This document shows positions 45,530 through 54,654 of a DNA stretch of 64,000 nt, piece by piece. The notes beneath the pieces are model-generated. The model saw only the letters and a list, made by a program, of their open reading frames with translations. It did not search any database and was not told where the DNA came from. The position numbers and the translations under genes are program-made. Numbering within the stretch: the stretch's first letter is position 1; the number at the start of each line of letters is the position of its first letter. Origin of the DNA: Lysobacter prati (GTDB lineage Bacteria > Pseudomonadota > Gammaproteobacteria > Xanthomonadales > Xanthomonadaceae); the NCBI RefSeq assembly GCF_009765215.1, contig NZ_VLNV01000001.1, positions 496,001 to 560,000 on the forward strand, in the 5' to 3' direction.

Positions 45530-46870
45530 TCAAAGCAGGCCGAGTTGCTGGCTCAGGAAGCTGCTGGTCGACTGCATCTTCGCCATCAGGCCGTCGAGTG
45601 CGACGAACTGCGCGCGGTAACGGGCCTCGACCTGGGTCATGCGACGGTCCAGCGCGGTGCGCTGGTCCTCGATCGAGCGCGTGCGCCCGGCGAGGTTGTC
45701 GCTGCGGCTGTCGAGCAGGCCGTCGTCGTCGAGCAGGCCGGCCATCGTCTTCTGCAGACCGGAGGCCAGGCCGTTGTCGGCACTGAACAGCTTCGTCGCC
45801 GTCGTCGGATCCTTGGCGACCGCGGCGTCGAACGCGGCGTCGTCCATCTTCAGCGTGCCATCGGCCGCGATGGTGATGCCCAGCGCCTTGAGGTCGGTGA
45901 CCGAGCCGCTGAGCTGGTTGCGCAGGTCCTGGCCGGTGCCGCGGACCATGGCATCGCCGTTGAATGCCGCAGCGATCTTGGTGGCGGGATCGTACTTGGA
46001 GGTGCTGGCGATCGCGCCGAGTGCGGCGTTGTAGGAGGTGACGAAACCCTTGGCGGCGTTGCGCAGCACGGTCGGATCGCTGGAGACGCTGAGTTCCTTG
46101 ACCGTGCCCACGACCGCTTTGTTGAGCGTCAGGGTCACGCCTTGCAGCATGTCGGTGATGGTGTTGCTGGCGCTGGAGCGTTCCAGCCCGTCGACCCTGA
46201 TGCGCGCGTCGGCGGCGGCACTGAGCTGCGTCATCGTGCTGGCATTGGGCGGGTCGTGGCGCAGCCCGGCCAGGCCGCCGTCGCCACCGCTGGTGGTCAC
46301 GCGCAGGGCATTCGCGGCGCCGGTCTGGGTGCCGCTGAGCACCAGGTGGGCGCCGTCGTCGGCATTGACGATGCTGGCGGTGACGCCCTTGCCGTCGGCC
46401 GCGCGGTTGATCGCGTCGCGGATGCCCTCGAGGGTGTTGTTCTTGTCGTCGATGTCGACGTTGATCGTGGTTTCGCCGCTGACGATAGTCAGTTTGCCGG
46501 TGCCTACGACGCTGTCGCCCTTGCCGTAGGCGGTGGACGAAAGCTTGTGCGCGCTGGCGAGTGCGAGCACTTCGACCTGGTAGTTGCCCGTCGCCGCACC
46601 GGCGCTGGCACTGGCGCTGAAGCCCGCCTCGGCCTGGACGGTCACCTTGCGGGCCAGTGCCGAATCGTCGGAGGTCAGCTTGGTCAGGGCCGTGCGCAGG
46701 CCATCGAACGCATTGCGCAAAGTCGCCAGCGCGGAGATCTGCGCCTTGGTCTGGCGTTCGCTGCGATCGATCAGCGCCGCGGTCGGAGCACGCTCGTTGG
46801 CGACCAACTGCGCGACCAGGTTCGGCACGTCGAGGCCGCTGCCGATGCCGGAGCTGCTTATGCCTGCCAT
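45530..46870 (-). CDS. fliD: FliD, filament cap protein
   Basis: 446 residues. The N-terminal SSGIGSGLDVPNLVAQLVAN and the C-terminal coiled tail (RRMTQVEARYRAQFVALDGL) with LMAKMQSTSSFLSQQL are typical. It caps the filament and folds flagellin. A near-consensus sigma-54 promoter lies about 165 bases upstream. Confidence 0.95.
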   Translation of the reverse strand: MAGISSSGIGSGLDVPNLVAQLVANERAPTAALIDRSERQTKAQISALATLRNAFDGLRTALTKLTSDDSALARKVTVQAEAGFSASASAGAATGNYQVEVLALASAHKLSSTAYGKGDSVVGTGKLTIVSGETTINVDIDDKNNTLEGIRDAINRAADGKGVTASIVNADDGAHLVLSGTQTGAANALRVTTSGGDGGLAGLRHDPPNASTMTQLSAAADARIRVDGLERSSASNTITDMLQGVTLTLNKAVVGTVKELSVSSDPTVLRNAAKGFVTSYNAALGAIASTSKYDPATKIAAAFNGDAMVRGTGQDLRNQLSGSVTDLKALGITIAADGTLKMDDAAFDAAVAKDPTTATKLFSADNGLASGLQKTMAGLLDDDGLLDSRSDNLAGRTRSIEDQRTALDRRMTQVEARYRAQFVALDGLMAKMQSTSSFLSQQLGLL

Positions 46871-47033
46871 GACAGGCTCCGCTCAGGAAGTGATCCCGCG
46901 AAACCGTGGGCGTGGCGAACGGCCAGTGGGAGGTGGACGGTTCGGACTCGGGCCACGGTGGTTTCTCGCGGGATCGGAAAGGAGGGTGGGGCGGTAGAGC
47001 TGTGGAGCGATGAAGCGTGCTGCGATTTCCCGT

Positions 47034-47048
47034 GCAAGACGCGTACCA
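47034..47048 (-). promoter_or_regulatory. Candidate sigma-54 promoter of fliDST
   Basis: On the minus strand: TGGTACGCGTCTTGC, one mismatch to TGGCAC-N5-TTGC, with correct spacing. It lies between fliC and fliD; the long leader (about 150 bases) to fliD is a mild concern. Confidence 0.65.
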
Positions 47049-47057
47049 CTGCAACGA

Positions 47058-47087
47058 CACGTGGCGCGGCCGGAGCCGCGCCACGTG
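47058..47087 (-). terminator. Hairpin after fliC
   Basis: Two perfect 13-base arms (CACGTGGCGCGGC and its complement) with a 4-base loop, 10 bases after the fliC stop. There is no clear T-run, but stem strength and place fit termination or 3' protection of the abundant flagellin mRNA. Confidence 0.75.
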
Positions 47088-47096
47088 GCTGGATCA

Positions 47097-48260
47097 TCAG
47101 CGCAGGAGGCTGAGCACGCCCTGCGGCGCCTGGTTGGCCTGGGCCAGCATCGCCGTACCGGCCTGCTGCAGGATCTGGTTGCGGGTCAGCTTGGCCGTTT
47201 CAGCAGCGAAGTCGGCGTCCTGGATTCGGCTGCGTGCGGCCGACAGGTTCTCCGAGGTCGAACCGAGGTTGGCAACGACCGAGCTGAAGCGGTTCTGCAC
47301 GGCACCCATGTTGGCGCGGGCGGTGTTGATCGCGGTCAGTGCGCCGTCCATTGCCAGCATCGCGGCGTCGGCGCCGTCGACGGTTGAGATGTCCAGGGTG
47401 CCGAAACCGGTCTGCGCGGTGCCGGCGACGACCGTCGCGGTGCCGTTGGTGGCGCCGGCGGTGACGCCGCTGACGTTGGTGGCGTTGGCCAGCGTCAAGG
47501 TCTTGTCGGTCGAGGTGATCGCGCCGGCGGCGCTCATCGTGACGTTGGCCAGGGCGGTGTTGGCCGGGAGGGCCTTGGCGGTGTCGAAGGCGGCCTTGAA
47601 CGCGGTCGCGGCAGCGGCGGCGTCGGCGGCAGCGGCGGGGGTGGAGATGGTCACGCCGTTGATGTCGATCGACATGCCGGTGGCGAATGCGCTCGCCGTG
47701 GCCGCTGCGGTGGTCTGGGTGTAGGTCGTGGTCGAAGCCGACGTCCAGCTGCCCAGGGCCGAGGAGGAGGCGTTGGTGATGCCCGACACGGTGATCGTCT
47801 CACCCTGGTTGGCGCCGACCTGGAAGGCCTGGTCGGTGAACGAGCCGTCGAGCAGCTTGGTGCCGTTGAAGGAGGTCTGTTCGGCGACGCGGTCGATTTC
47901 GGCCTTCAGCTGCTGGGCTTCGGCGTTGAGTGCGGCGCGGTCGGTCGAGGAGTTGGTGGCGTTGCGGGACTGGACGGCCAGTTCGCGGATGCGCTGCAGG
48001 TTGTTGCCGATCTCGCCCATCGCGCCTTCGGCGGTCTGCGACAGGGAGATGCCGTCGTTGGCGTTGCGTGCAGCCTGGTCCATGCCGCGGACCTGGGTGG
48101 TGAAGCGCTCGGAGATGGCGAGGCCGGCGGCGTCGTCCTTGGCGCTGTTGATGCGCAGGCCCGAGGACAGGCGCTGCAGGCTGGTGGCGAGCTGCGAGCC
48201 GGACGTCGACAGGTTCCGCTGCGCGTTCAACGACATGATGTTGGAGTTGATGACTTGCAT
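47097..48260 (-). CDS. fliC: FliC, flagellin
   Basis: 387 residues from the ATG at 48260 (MQVINSNIMSLNAQRNLSTS). Both conserved ends are present: GLRINSAKDDAAGLAISERF at the N-terminus, and the C-terminal ARSRIQDADFAAETAKLTRN with NQAPQGVLSLLR. The variable middle is short and Ala/Thr-rich. Only one flagellin gene is visible. A sigma-28 promoter precedes it. Confidence 0.97.
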   Translation of the reverse strand: MQVINSNIMSLNAQRNLSTSGSQLATSLQRLSSGLRINSAKDDAAGLAISERFTTQVRGMDQAARNANDGISLSQTAEGAMGEIGNNLQRIRELAVQSRNATNSSTDRAALNAEAQQLKAEIDRVAEQTSFNGTKLLDGSFTDQAFQVGANQGETITVSGITNASSSALGSWTSASTTTYTQTTAAATASAFATGMSIDINGVTISTPAAAADAAAAATAFKAAFDTAKALPANTALANVTMSAAGAITSTDKTLTLANATNVSGVTAGATNGTATVVAGTAQTGFGTLDISTVDGADAAMLAMDGALTAINTARANMGAVQNRFSSVVANLGSTSENLSAARSRIQDADFAAETAKLTRNQILQQAGTAMLAQANQAPQGVLSLLR

Positions 48261-48355
48261 GGGTGCGATCTCCTGGAAGGTTGGATCCGGCGGCGATAGC
48301 CTGTCCGGCTTTCGCAGGGTGTTGGCCGGTGGGCCTAGCGCCGCTGCTGTGATCA

Positions 48356-48382
48356 ATATCGGCGCCCCGTTGTCAAGCTTTA
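48356..48382 (-). promoter_or_regulatory. Sigma-28 (FliA) promoter of fliC
   Basis: On the minus strand: TAAAGCTT, 11 bases, GCCGATAT. Near-perfect FliA promoter about 96 bases before the flagellin start. Confidence 0.88.
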
Positions 48383-48451
48383 GGGGCAGATGAACCGATC
48401 ACGAAGAAACCTTTCGCACCGCACTCGTACTGGGCTTGCGTCTGCGGAACG

Positions 48452-48567
48452 GCGTCGTCCGCCGGGCCGGGGATTGCTCCGCCCCTTCGTCGGACATCCT
48501 GTCCGAAGGCGGGGCGTGGGCCATCCATGGCCCACTGCTGCGCAATCCCCGACCCGGCGGACGACGC
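48452..48567. repeat. 116-bp cloverleaf-like repeat element, copy 2
   Basis: Outer arms at 48452-48477 and 48542-48567 (26 bases, one mismatch), the same inner hairpin as copy 1, and a second inner hairpin at 48516-48535. In that last stem two base pairs differ from copy 1, and both sides changed together (C-G to T-A and A-T to C-G). It lies between flgL and fliC. Confidence 0.85.
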
Positions 48568-48608
48568 TCTGCGCTTTCGTTGCACGGTCTTCGGTGGGAA
48601 GCCGTCAT

Positions 48609-48624
48609 CCCCGCGAAGGCGGGG
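48609..48624. repeat. REP-like palindrome
   Basis: CCCCGC-GAAG-GCGGGG, identical to the one at 33131 including the flanking GTCAT and ACCCAGTGAC. It follows the cloverleaf element at the same distance in both copies. Confidence 0.8.
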
Positions 48625-48653
48625 ACCCAGTGACGTTGCACTGATGCTCGTCA

Positions 48654-48671
48654 TTCCCGCGAAGGCGGGAA
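48654..48671. repeat. REP-like palindrome variant
   Basis: TTCCCGC-GAAG-GCGGGAA, a close relative of the neighbouring element, directly after the flgL stop at 48691. Confidence 0.75.
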
Positions 48672-48690
48672 CCCATGGACGTTGCTCTGC

Positions 48691-49890
48691 TTACATCTTG
48701 TCGAACAACGACAGCGCCTGAACCCGCAGCATGGTCTTCTGCGCAGCTTCCAGCGCGGTCATCTGCACCGCCAGCTGGCTGGCCGCCTCGGCATAGTCGA
48801 CGTCGCGCAACTGTGAAAGGGACTCCGACAACGTCAGGTCGCCGGCGCCGCGCATGTCCGCGGCGTTGTCGATCGATGCCAGGCGCGTGCCGGTGCCGGC
48901 GCGCACCGACAGCATGTGGTCCTGCGCGGTTTCGATGTCGCTGATCGCCGCGCCCAGTGCATTGCCGCGGCGCGCGCGTTCGACCGGACTGGTCGCCGGC
49001 GTGTCGAGGACATCGGCGAGATTCTCGAGCGTGGCGAACACGTCGCGCACGGGCGCACGTTCGACAGTGAAGGCGTCGCCAGCCGCGGGAGCGCCGGTGA
49101 GGGTGACCTGCACGCCGCCGGCACTGATCGTGCTGTTGGCGGTGTAGGGTCCGGTGGCGAGCACGGTGCCTGCGGCATCGACGACGCGATAGGCGTCGGG
49201 CGCGGTGAACTCCACTCGCAGCGAACGACCACCCCAGGCGGTGTGGTCGGTGATCGCACTCGCCTGGAGCACGCCGGTGCCGGTGTTGGTGCCGCCGGCG
49301 ATGCCGCGGACGATGCCGTCGCCGGTGCGCACGCGCATGAATACGTCGCTGCCGGCATCGGTGTCGGCGACGGTGAGGTCGGGCGCGACTTCGATCAGGT
49401 TGCGGCCGTCATCGCCGGCGTAGCTGACGCTACCGCCGTTGTCGGCGAACGGGATCACGCCATCGCGGCTGCCGGCGAACAGGCGCCGTCCGGCGCCGTC
49501 TTCGCGGTTGGCGATGCTCAGGACCTCGCTGCGGATCGATCGCAACTCATCCGCGATCGACTTGCGGTCGGCGTCGGACAGCACCGGGCTGTTGGCCTGG
49601 ATCGCCAGTTCGCGCGCGCGCGTGAGGTGGCTGCCGACGTCCGTCAGCGCCTGCTCTTGCGAACGCAGGCGATGCTCGAGGAAACCCGCATCCTTGCCTT
49701 GCTGCTCGAGCGTGGCCAGGGCGTGGTCCAGCCGCTGCGCCTGTGCCATTCCGGTCGGATCGTCGGCGGCGACTTCGAGCTTGTTCCCGGTGATCAGCTG
49801 CTGCTGGGTGCGGGCGACCTGCTGCTGGCGCATCAGCAGGCCTTGCAGGCCCTGCGTGTACAGGCCGGTGGTGGAAATACGTAGCGTCAT
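48691..49890 (-). CDS. flgL: FlgL, hook-filament junction protein
   Basis: 399 residues. Flagellin-like ends: MTLRISTTGLYTQGLQGLLM with ITGNKLEVAADDPTGMAQAQ, and LRDVDYAEAASQLAVQMTAL at the C-terminus. Last gene of the flg unit; REP-like elements follow. Confidence 0.95.
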   Translation of the reverse strand: MTLRISTTGLYTQGLQGLLMRQQQVARTQQQLITGNKLEVAADDPTGMAQAQRLDHALATLEQQGKDAGFLEHRLRSQEQALTDVGSHLTRARELAIQANSPVLSDADRKSIADELRSIRSEVLSIANREDGAGRRLFAGSRDGVIPFADNGGSVSYAGDDGRNLIEVAPDLTVADTDAGSDVFMRVRTGDGIVRGIAGGTNTGTGVLQASAITDHTAWGGRSLRVEFTAPDAYRVVDAAGTVLATGPYTANSTISAGGVQVTLTGAPAAGDAFTVERAPVRDVFATLENLADVLDTPATSPVERARRGNALGAAISDIETAQDHMLSVRAGTGTRLASIDNAADMRGAGDLTLSESLSQLRDVDYAEAASQLAVQMTALEAAQKTMLRVQALSLFDKM

Positions 49891-49914
49891 TGCGCAGTCC
49901 TCAAGTGCAGGTCC

Positions 49915-51798
49915 TCAGCGGCCCACGGCCGACAGCAGCGTCTGGAACATGTTGTCGGCGGTGGTGATCACCTGCGCGGCGGCCTGGTAGGCCTGCTGGA
50001 AACGCATCATGTCGGCGGCTTCCTCGTCGAGGTTGACGCCGCTGAGCGATTCGCGCTCGGCGATGACCTGGTCGTTGATCGCGACCTGCGCGTCCAAGGT
50101 CAACTTGGCGTGGCGCGAGTCGCTGCCCACGCGTGCGGTGAGCTGGCTCAGGCCGGCAGTGAGCGACTGGGTGCCACCGTCGAGCACGCCGTTCTGGTCG
50201 AGTGCCGCCAGCGCCATCGCGTTGCCGTTGTCGCTCGAACGCGGCGGCGTGCGTGCCAGCGAGAAGCTGTCGCCGGCCGCCGGCGTGCCGGTCAGGTTCA
50301 TCGACCAGCCCGCGGCGGGGTCGCCGATCGGCTGGCCGGCGGTGTACGGGTAGGGGCCGGCGCCGTTGATGGTGTACTGCGTGGCGTCGATGAACTCGAC
50401 CGTTGCGCCACCGAACGATGCGAAGGCGGCCGGGTCGGTGACCTTGGCGCCCGAGGCGCGCGCATCACCGAGGTTGCTGGTGTCGCCCTTGACCTGCAGC
50501 GGTGAAGCTGCGGCAATCTCCGCCGGGTCGGTGATGGCCACGCGCAGGCTCGCTGCTGCATCGGCGGTGGGGCGGAGCGAGAAACTGTCGCCGACCGCGG
50601 GCGTGCCACCGACCACCAGCGACACGCCGGCCACCTTGAACGGGTCGGCGGCGGTGCCGGCACCCGTCATCGGCACAGCCTCGCCGGTGTCTGCGCGCGT
50701 GGCCTTCCATGTGCCGTCGAAACGCAGCACCAGGTCGTTGCCCTTGAGCGTCGCCAGGTCACCGATGCTGGCGTTGATCGTGGCGCTGCCGGTATTGCCG
50801 TTGTTGGCATCGACGCGCGGCGGCGCGATCGTGAAGAAATCCTTGCCGGCGGCGCCGTTGTAGTCGACACCGGCGCGATGGGCGGCATTGAAGCTTTCGG
50901 CGAAGGCAGTAGCCATTCGGCCCAGTTCGGCCCGCGCCGGATCAAGCACGCGATCGCGGAACTCGAGCAGGCCACCCAGTTCGCCCGACACCGCCGACTG
51001 CGGCAGCCGCACCGCGCCGCCGCTGCCTTGCACCGCGACCTGCAGCTTGTCGGGACGGTTGGGATCGGCGACCGTGGTCAGCGTCATCGCGCGGTCAGCG
51101 AGCACCAGCGGCTGGCCACCTGGCGTGAAGACGTTGATCGAGCCGTCGTCCTGGGTCACGGTCTCGGCGCCGACCAGCGAGGCCAGCTGGTCGATGCGCA
51201 TTGCACGCGCGTCAAGCAGGTCGGGCGCGACATTGCTGCCGGCGCTGGCGATGTCCTGGTTGAGCGCGGCGATCTCGCTGGCCAGGCGATTGGCATCGCC
51301 GACCTTGTCCTTTATGCGCTGGTTCGATTCACCCTCCAGTGCGGACATCTGGCCATCGAGTGCACGCCAGCGACCGGCGAGCTGTTCGCCTGCAGCGAGC
51401 ATCTGGCTGCGTGCCACCTGCGAGGTCGCATCGGTGCTGACGCCCTTGGTGGCGTTGAAGAACGCCGACCACGGCGCCGACAGTCCGGTGGCCGAGTCCG
51501 ACACCAGCTTGTCGATTCGCCCGGCTATCGACGACAGCTGCGAGAGGCGGCCGAGTTCGCCGCTGCTGTCGACCTGGCGCGCGAACACCAGGCCATCGGC
51601 GAGCCGCTGCAGCTTGGCCACGTCCACGCCCTGGCCGATGTAACCCGGGCCGTTGGCATGGCCGGGGCGCGCGGCGAACTCGACGCGTTGGCGGCTGTAG
51701 CCCGGCGTGGCGGCGTTGGCGACGTTGTGGCCGACGGTACCGAGCGCGCGTTGAAAGGCGAGCAGGGCGGACGTACCGGTGGAAAGGATTCCAGACAT
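49915..51798 (-). CDS. flgK: FlgK, hook-filament junction protein
   Basis: 627 residues. N-terminus STGTSALLAFQRALGTVGHN and VANAATPGYSRQRV; C-terminus GVNLDEEAADMMRFQQAYQA. The middle contains two related modules with the pattern GTPAxGDSFSL. Confidence 0.96.
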   Translation of the reverse strand: MSGILSTGTSALLAFQRALGTVGHNVANAATPGYSRQRVEFAARPGHANGPGYIGQGVDVAKLQRLADGLVFARQVDSSGELGRLSQLSSIAGRIDKLVSDSATGLSAPWSAFFNATKGVSTDATSQVARSQMLAAGEQLAGRWRALDGQMSALEGESNQRIKDKVGDANRLASEIAALNQDIASAGSNVAPDLLDARAMRIDQLASLVGAETVTQDDGSINVFTPGGQPLVLADRAMTLTTVADPNRPDKLQVAVQGSGGAVRLPQSAVSGELGGLLEFRDRVLDPARAELGRMATAFAESFNAAHRAGVDYNGAAGKDFFTIAPPRVDANNGNTGSATINASIGDLATLKGNDLVLRFDGTWKATRADTGEAVPMTGAGTAADPFKVAGVSLVVGGTPAVGDSFSLRPTADAAASLRVAITDPAEIAAASPLQVKGDTSNLGDARASGAKVTDPAAFASFGGATVEFIDATQYTINGAGPYPYTAGQPIGDPAAGWSMNLTGTPAAGDSFSLARTPPRSSDNGNAMALAALDQNGVLDGGTQSLTAGLSQLTARVGSDSRHAKLTLDAQVAINDQVIAERESLSGVNLDEEAADMMRFQQAYQAAAQVITTADNMFQTLLSAVGR

Positions 51799-51801
51799 CG
51801 C

Positions 51802-52812
51802 TTATCCCTTGGCGCCGGACGGCGTGGCGACCGTCGCGCTGGCGTAGCTGTTCATGGGGACCGCGCCGGGCAGGCTCGCCAGGGCGCGGTTGAGCGTGGC
51901 GCCATCGGCGATCGCGGCGATCTTGGCGGCATAGGCCGGATCGGTCGCATAGCCGGCTTGTTGCAGCGCGCTGGCGAAACGGTGGACGTCATCGCCGGCA
52001 CCGCGCGCGGCGGCATAGCGCGGGTTGCCCAGCACTTTGGCGTAGTCGGCGAAGCTGTTGGCAGGCGAGTCGTAGGCGCGGAAATCGGCGCGTTCGCTGC
52101 GACGCACGCCATCGACGTATTCGTGCGTGTCCGAGCTCATCCGTTGCCCTTCCCAGCGGCTGCCGGCCTTGATGCCGAACAGGTTCTGCGAGGAGACGCC
52201 TTCCTGGCCGGCGAGGCGACGGCCCCAGCCGGTTTCCAGCGCAGCCTGGGCAACCAGCGCCTTGGCCGGCACGCCCAGTTCCGCCGCCGTCTTCTGCGCG
52301 TGCGGCCAGATCGAGCGGACGAAGGCTTCCGGGCTGCTGCAATCCAGCGGTGCATCCGGCGGGCACACGTTGCTCGTGTCGGTCACGGTTGCGGTCGGCG
52401 CTTCGATGGGCGCGAATGCCGGCATCGACACGCCCGAGCTCGACGGTGCGAGCGGAAGCGACGTTGCCGGCAGCACCAGCGGCATCGGCGTTGCGGGCAA
52501 GGGCAGGGCAGCACCGGGTGTGGCGCCCGTGCTTGCGGCCGGTGCGTTGCTGCGCTCGAGCTGGCGCACGATCATCGGCGCAAGGCCGAGGCCGCGACCC
52601 TTGGTCAGTTCGCGCGACAGCTGCTGGTCGTACATGTCGCGATACGTGTTGTTGCCGCCCATCAGCGGGTCGCCAGGGCTGGCGCTGCGCATCGACTTGA
52701 TCAGCATCTGGGCGAACTGGGCTTCCAGTTCCTGCGCGGCCTTTTCGATGCGCGCGCGCGGCGTCGCAGACGACGGTTCCAGTGCGATCGCTTGGGTTCC
52801 GGGCAGGCGCAT
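51802..52812 (-). CDS. flgJ: FlgJ, rod cap and peptidoglycan hydrolase
   Basis: 336 residues in two domains: an N-terminal rod-binding part (LEAQFAQMLIKSMRSASPGD) and a C-terminal glucosaminidase-type domain with the catalytic Glu in AQAALETGWGRRL and later SSQNLFGIKAGSRWEG. It opens the peptidoglycan for the rod. A spacer of about 70 residues joins the domains. Confidence 0.96.
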   Translation of the reverse strand: MRLPGTQAIALEPSSATPRARIEKAAQELEAQFAQMLIKSMRSASPGDPLMGGNNTYRDMYDQQLSRELTKGRGLGLAPMIVRQLERSNAPAASTGATPGAALPLPATPMPLVLPATSLPLAPSSSGVSMPAFAPIEAPTATVTDTSNVCPPDAPLDCSSPEAFVRSIWPHAQKTAAELGVPAKALVAQAALETGWGRRLAGQEGVSSQNLFGIKAGSRWEGQRMSSDTHEYVDGVRRSERADFRAYDSPANSFADYAKVLGNPRYAAARGAGDDVHRFASALQQAGYATDPAYAAKIAAIADGATLNRALASLPGAVPMNSYASATVATPSGAKG

Positions 52813-52831
52813 GGCGGTTCCGAGCGCGGGC

Positions 52832-53938
52832 TCAGATCACCTCGAGTTCGGCGCGCAGGGCGCCGGCGCGCTTGAGCGCTTCGAGGATCGCGACGATGTC
52901 GCCCGGTGCCGCGCCGACGGCGTTGACCGCGCGCACGATCGACTCCAGCGACGTGCCGCCGGCGAACAGGAACATGCGTCCGCCGTCCTGGTGCGTCTCG
53001 ACGGTCGACTGCGGCGTGACCACGGTGCTGCCGCGACCGAATTCATTGGGCTGGCTGACCTGGGCGTTCTCGGTGATCGACACCGTCAGCGAGCCGTGCG
53101 ACACCGCCGCCGGCAGCACCGTGACCTGGCCGCCCATGACGACGGTGCCCGTGCGGGCATTGACGATGACTTTGGCGGCGGCTTCGCCCGGGCTGACGTC
53201 GAGCGTCTCCAGGCGCGCCAGGAAGGCGATGCGGTCGCCTGCCGGCGGCGTCACTTCGATGGTGACGCCGTCGACGGCGTGGGCACTGCCGCCACCGAAC
53301 GCGCCATCGACCGCGCTGACGATGCGCGCAGCGGTGGTGAAGTCGGACTCGTGCAGGTTGAGCGTGACCAGGCCACTGGGTGCGGCGCCGGCGACGGCGC
53401 GCTCGACGATCGCACCGTTGGGAATGCTGCCGCCATTTGGTGCGTTCACCGAGATCCGCGAACCGTCGCGCCCGGCTGCACCCAGGCCGCTGACCACCAG
53501 CGTGCCCTGCGCGATCGCATAGATCTGGCCGTCAGCGCCGCGCAGCGGTGCCATCAACAGGCTGCCACCGCGCAACGAACCGGCATTGCCGATCGAAGAT
53601 ACGGTGACATCGATCGCCTGGCCCGGCTTGGCGAACGCCGGCAGCTCGGCCTGGATGGCGACCGCGGCGACGTTCTTGAGCTGCGGGTTCACGCCCGGCG
53701 GAATCGTCACCCCGAGCTGGTCGAGCATCGTCTTGAGGCTCTGCACCGTGAAAGGGGTCTGGCTGGTGCGGTCGCCGCTGCCGTCCAGGCCGACCACGAG
53801 GCCATAGCCGACCAACGGGTTGCCGCGCACGCCGGCAACCTGTGCCAGGTCCTTGATGCGCTCGGCGCGGGCCGGCGTCGCCGACAGGGCGAGCAGGCCG
53901 GTGAGGGCCAGGAGGCACAGCGCGATGTTCGGGCGCAT
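52832..53938 (-). CDS. flgI: FlgI, P-ring protein
   Basis: 368 residues with a signal peptide ([17 protein letters not shown]). Family signatures [20 protein letters not shown] and [10 protein letters not shown] are clear. Periplasmic bushing around the rod. Confidence 0.97.
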   Translation of the reverse strand: MRPNIALCLLALTGLLALSATPARAERIKDLAQVAGVRGNPLVGYGLVVGLDGSGDRTSQTPFTVQSLKTMLDQLGVTIPPGVNPQLKNVAAVAIQAELPAFAKPGQAIDVTVSSIGNAGSLRGGSLLMAPLRGADGQIYAIAQGTLVVSGLGAAGRDGSRISVNAPNGGSIPNGAIVERAVAGAAPSGLVTLNLHESDFTTAARIVSAVDGAFGGGSAHAVDGVTIEVTPPAGDRIAFLARLETLDVSPGEAAAKVIVNARTGTVVMGGQVTVLPAAVSHGSLTVSITENAQVSQPNEFGRGSTVVTPQSTVETHQDGGRMFLFAGGTSLESIVRAVNAVGAAPGDIVAILEALKRAGALRAELEVI

Positions 53939-53950
53939 GGTCGGCGTACC

Positions 53951-54646
53951 TCAGTAGGGGAAAGCGGCGGAGTTGAAGAAGCGAGCCAGCCAGCCCATCG
54001 CGTTCGAACGCGCCAGCGTGCCGCGACCGCCATAGACGATGCGTGCCTCACCAACCCGGTCGGACGTGACACGGTTGTCGGGACCGATATCGGCGGTGCG
54101 CACGATTCCTTGAACCTGGACCAGTTCGTCGCCCTGGTTCAGGCGCACGCGCTTTTCGCCGGCCACGCGCAGGTTGCCGTTGCCGAGCTGCTCGACCACC
54201 GACACGGTGATGTCGCCGGCCAGCTGGTTGCTCTGCGCGCTGTCGCCGGCACCGGCGAACTTGCGCTTGCCTTCGACCTCGGCCTGCAGCAGCGGGTTGC
54301 CGTTGTAGGTGATCTCCTGGCCGAAGATCGACGGCGCCGCCATTTCCAGGTTGGCGTCCTTGCTCACCGCGGTCTTGGCGTTGGTCTTGGCGCGCGTGTT
54401 CTCGACCAGCACGACGGTCAGCAGGTCGCCGACTTCGCGCGCCTTGTTGTCCTGGAACAGGCGCAGGCCGCGATTGCCGGGCGTGTTGTTGGCGAAGATC
54501 GAACCGTTGCCGGCCGGCGGGGGCGCAGGCGTCGCGGCTGCCCCGACCGGCGCAGGCACGACATCGTCGAAGCGGCGCACATCGCCAACCAGGGTCGCGC
54601 AGCCGGGCAGGATCGCCAGCAGCACGCATGCCAGGGAGATCTTCAT
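53951..54646 (-). CDS. flgH: FlgH, L-ring lipoprotein
   Basis: About 231 residues. The ATG at 54646 gives a textbook lipoprotein signal (MKISLACVLLAILPGCATL) with the lipobox cysteine. A GTG at 54658 overlapping the flgG stop would add four residues. The L-ring domain shows SLFQDNKA-type LRLFQDNKAREVGDLLTVVL. Outer membrane ring. Confidence 0.95.
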   Translation of the reverse strand: MKISLACVLLAILPGCATLVGDVRRFDDVVPAPVGAAATPAPPPAGNGSIFANNTPGNRGLRLFQDNKAREVGDLLTVVLVENTRAKTNAKTAVSKDANLEMAAPSIFGQEITYNGNPLLQAEVEGKRKFAGAGDSAQSNQLAGDITVSVVEQLGNGNLRVAGEKRVRLNQGDELVQVQGIVRTADIGPDNRVTSDRVGEARIVYGGRGTLARSNAMGWLARFFNSAAFPY

Positions 54647-54654
54647 CGCCGTGC

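Larger units (their letters stand above)
48261..48690. other. Non-coding junction between flgL and fliC
   Basis: This 430-base gap holds two REP-like palindromes, the second cloverleaf element, the sigma-28 promoter of fliC and a leader of about 90 bases. No credible gene is present. Confidence 0.8.

Noticed and set aside
48399-48641. Possible small protein beginning with a VPAFAGMT-type sequence
   Set aside because: It is the translation of REP-like and cloverleaf repeats, a well-known false gene in proteobacterial annotation.
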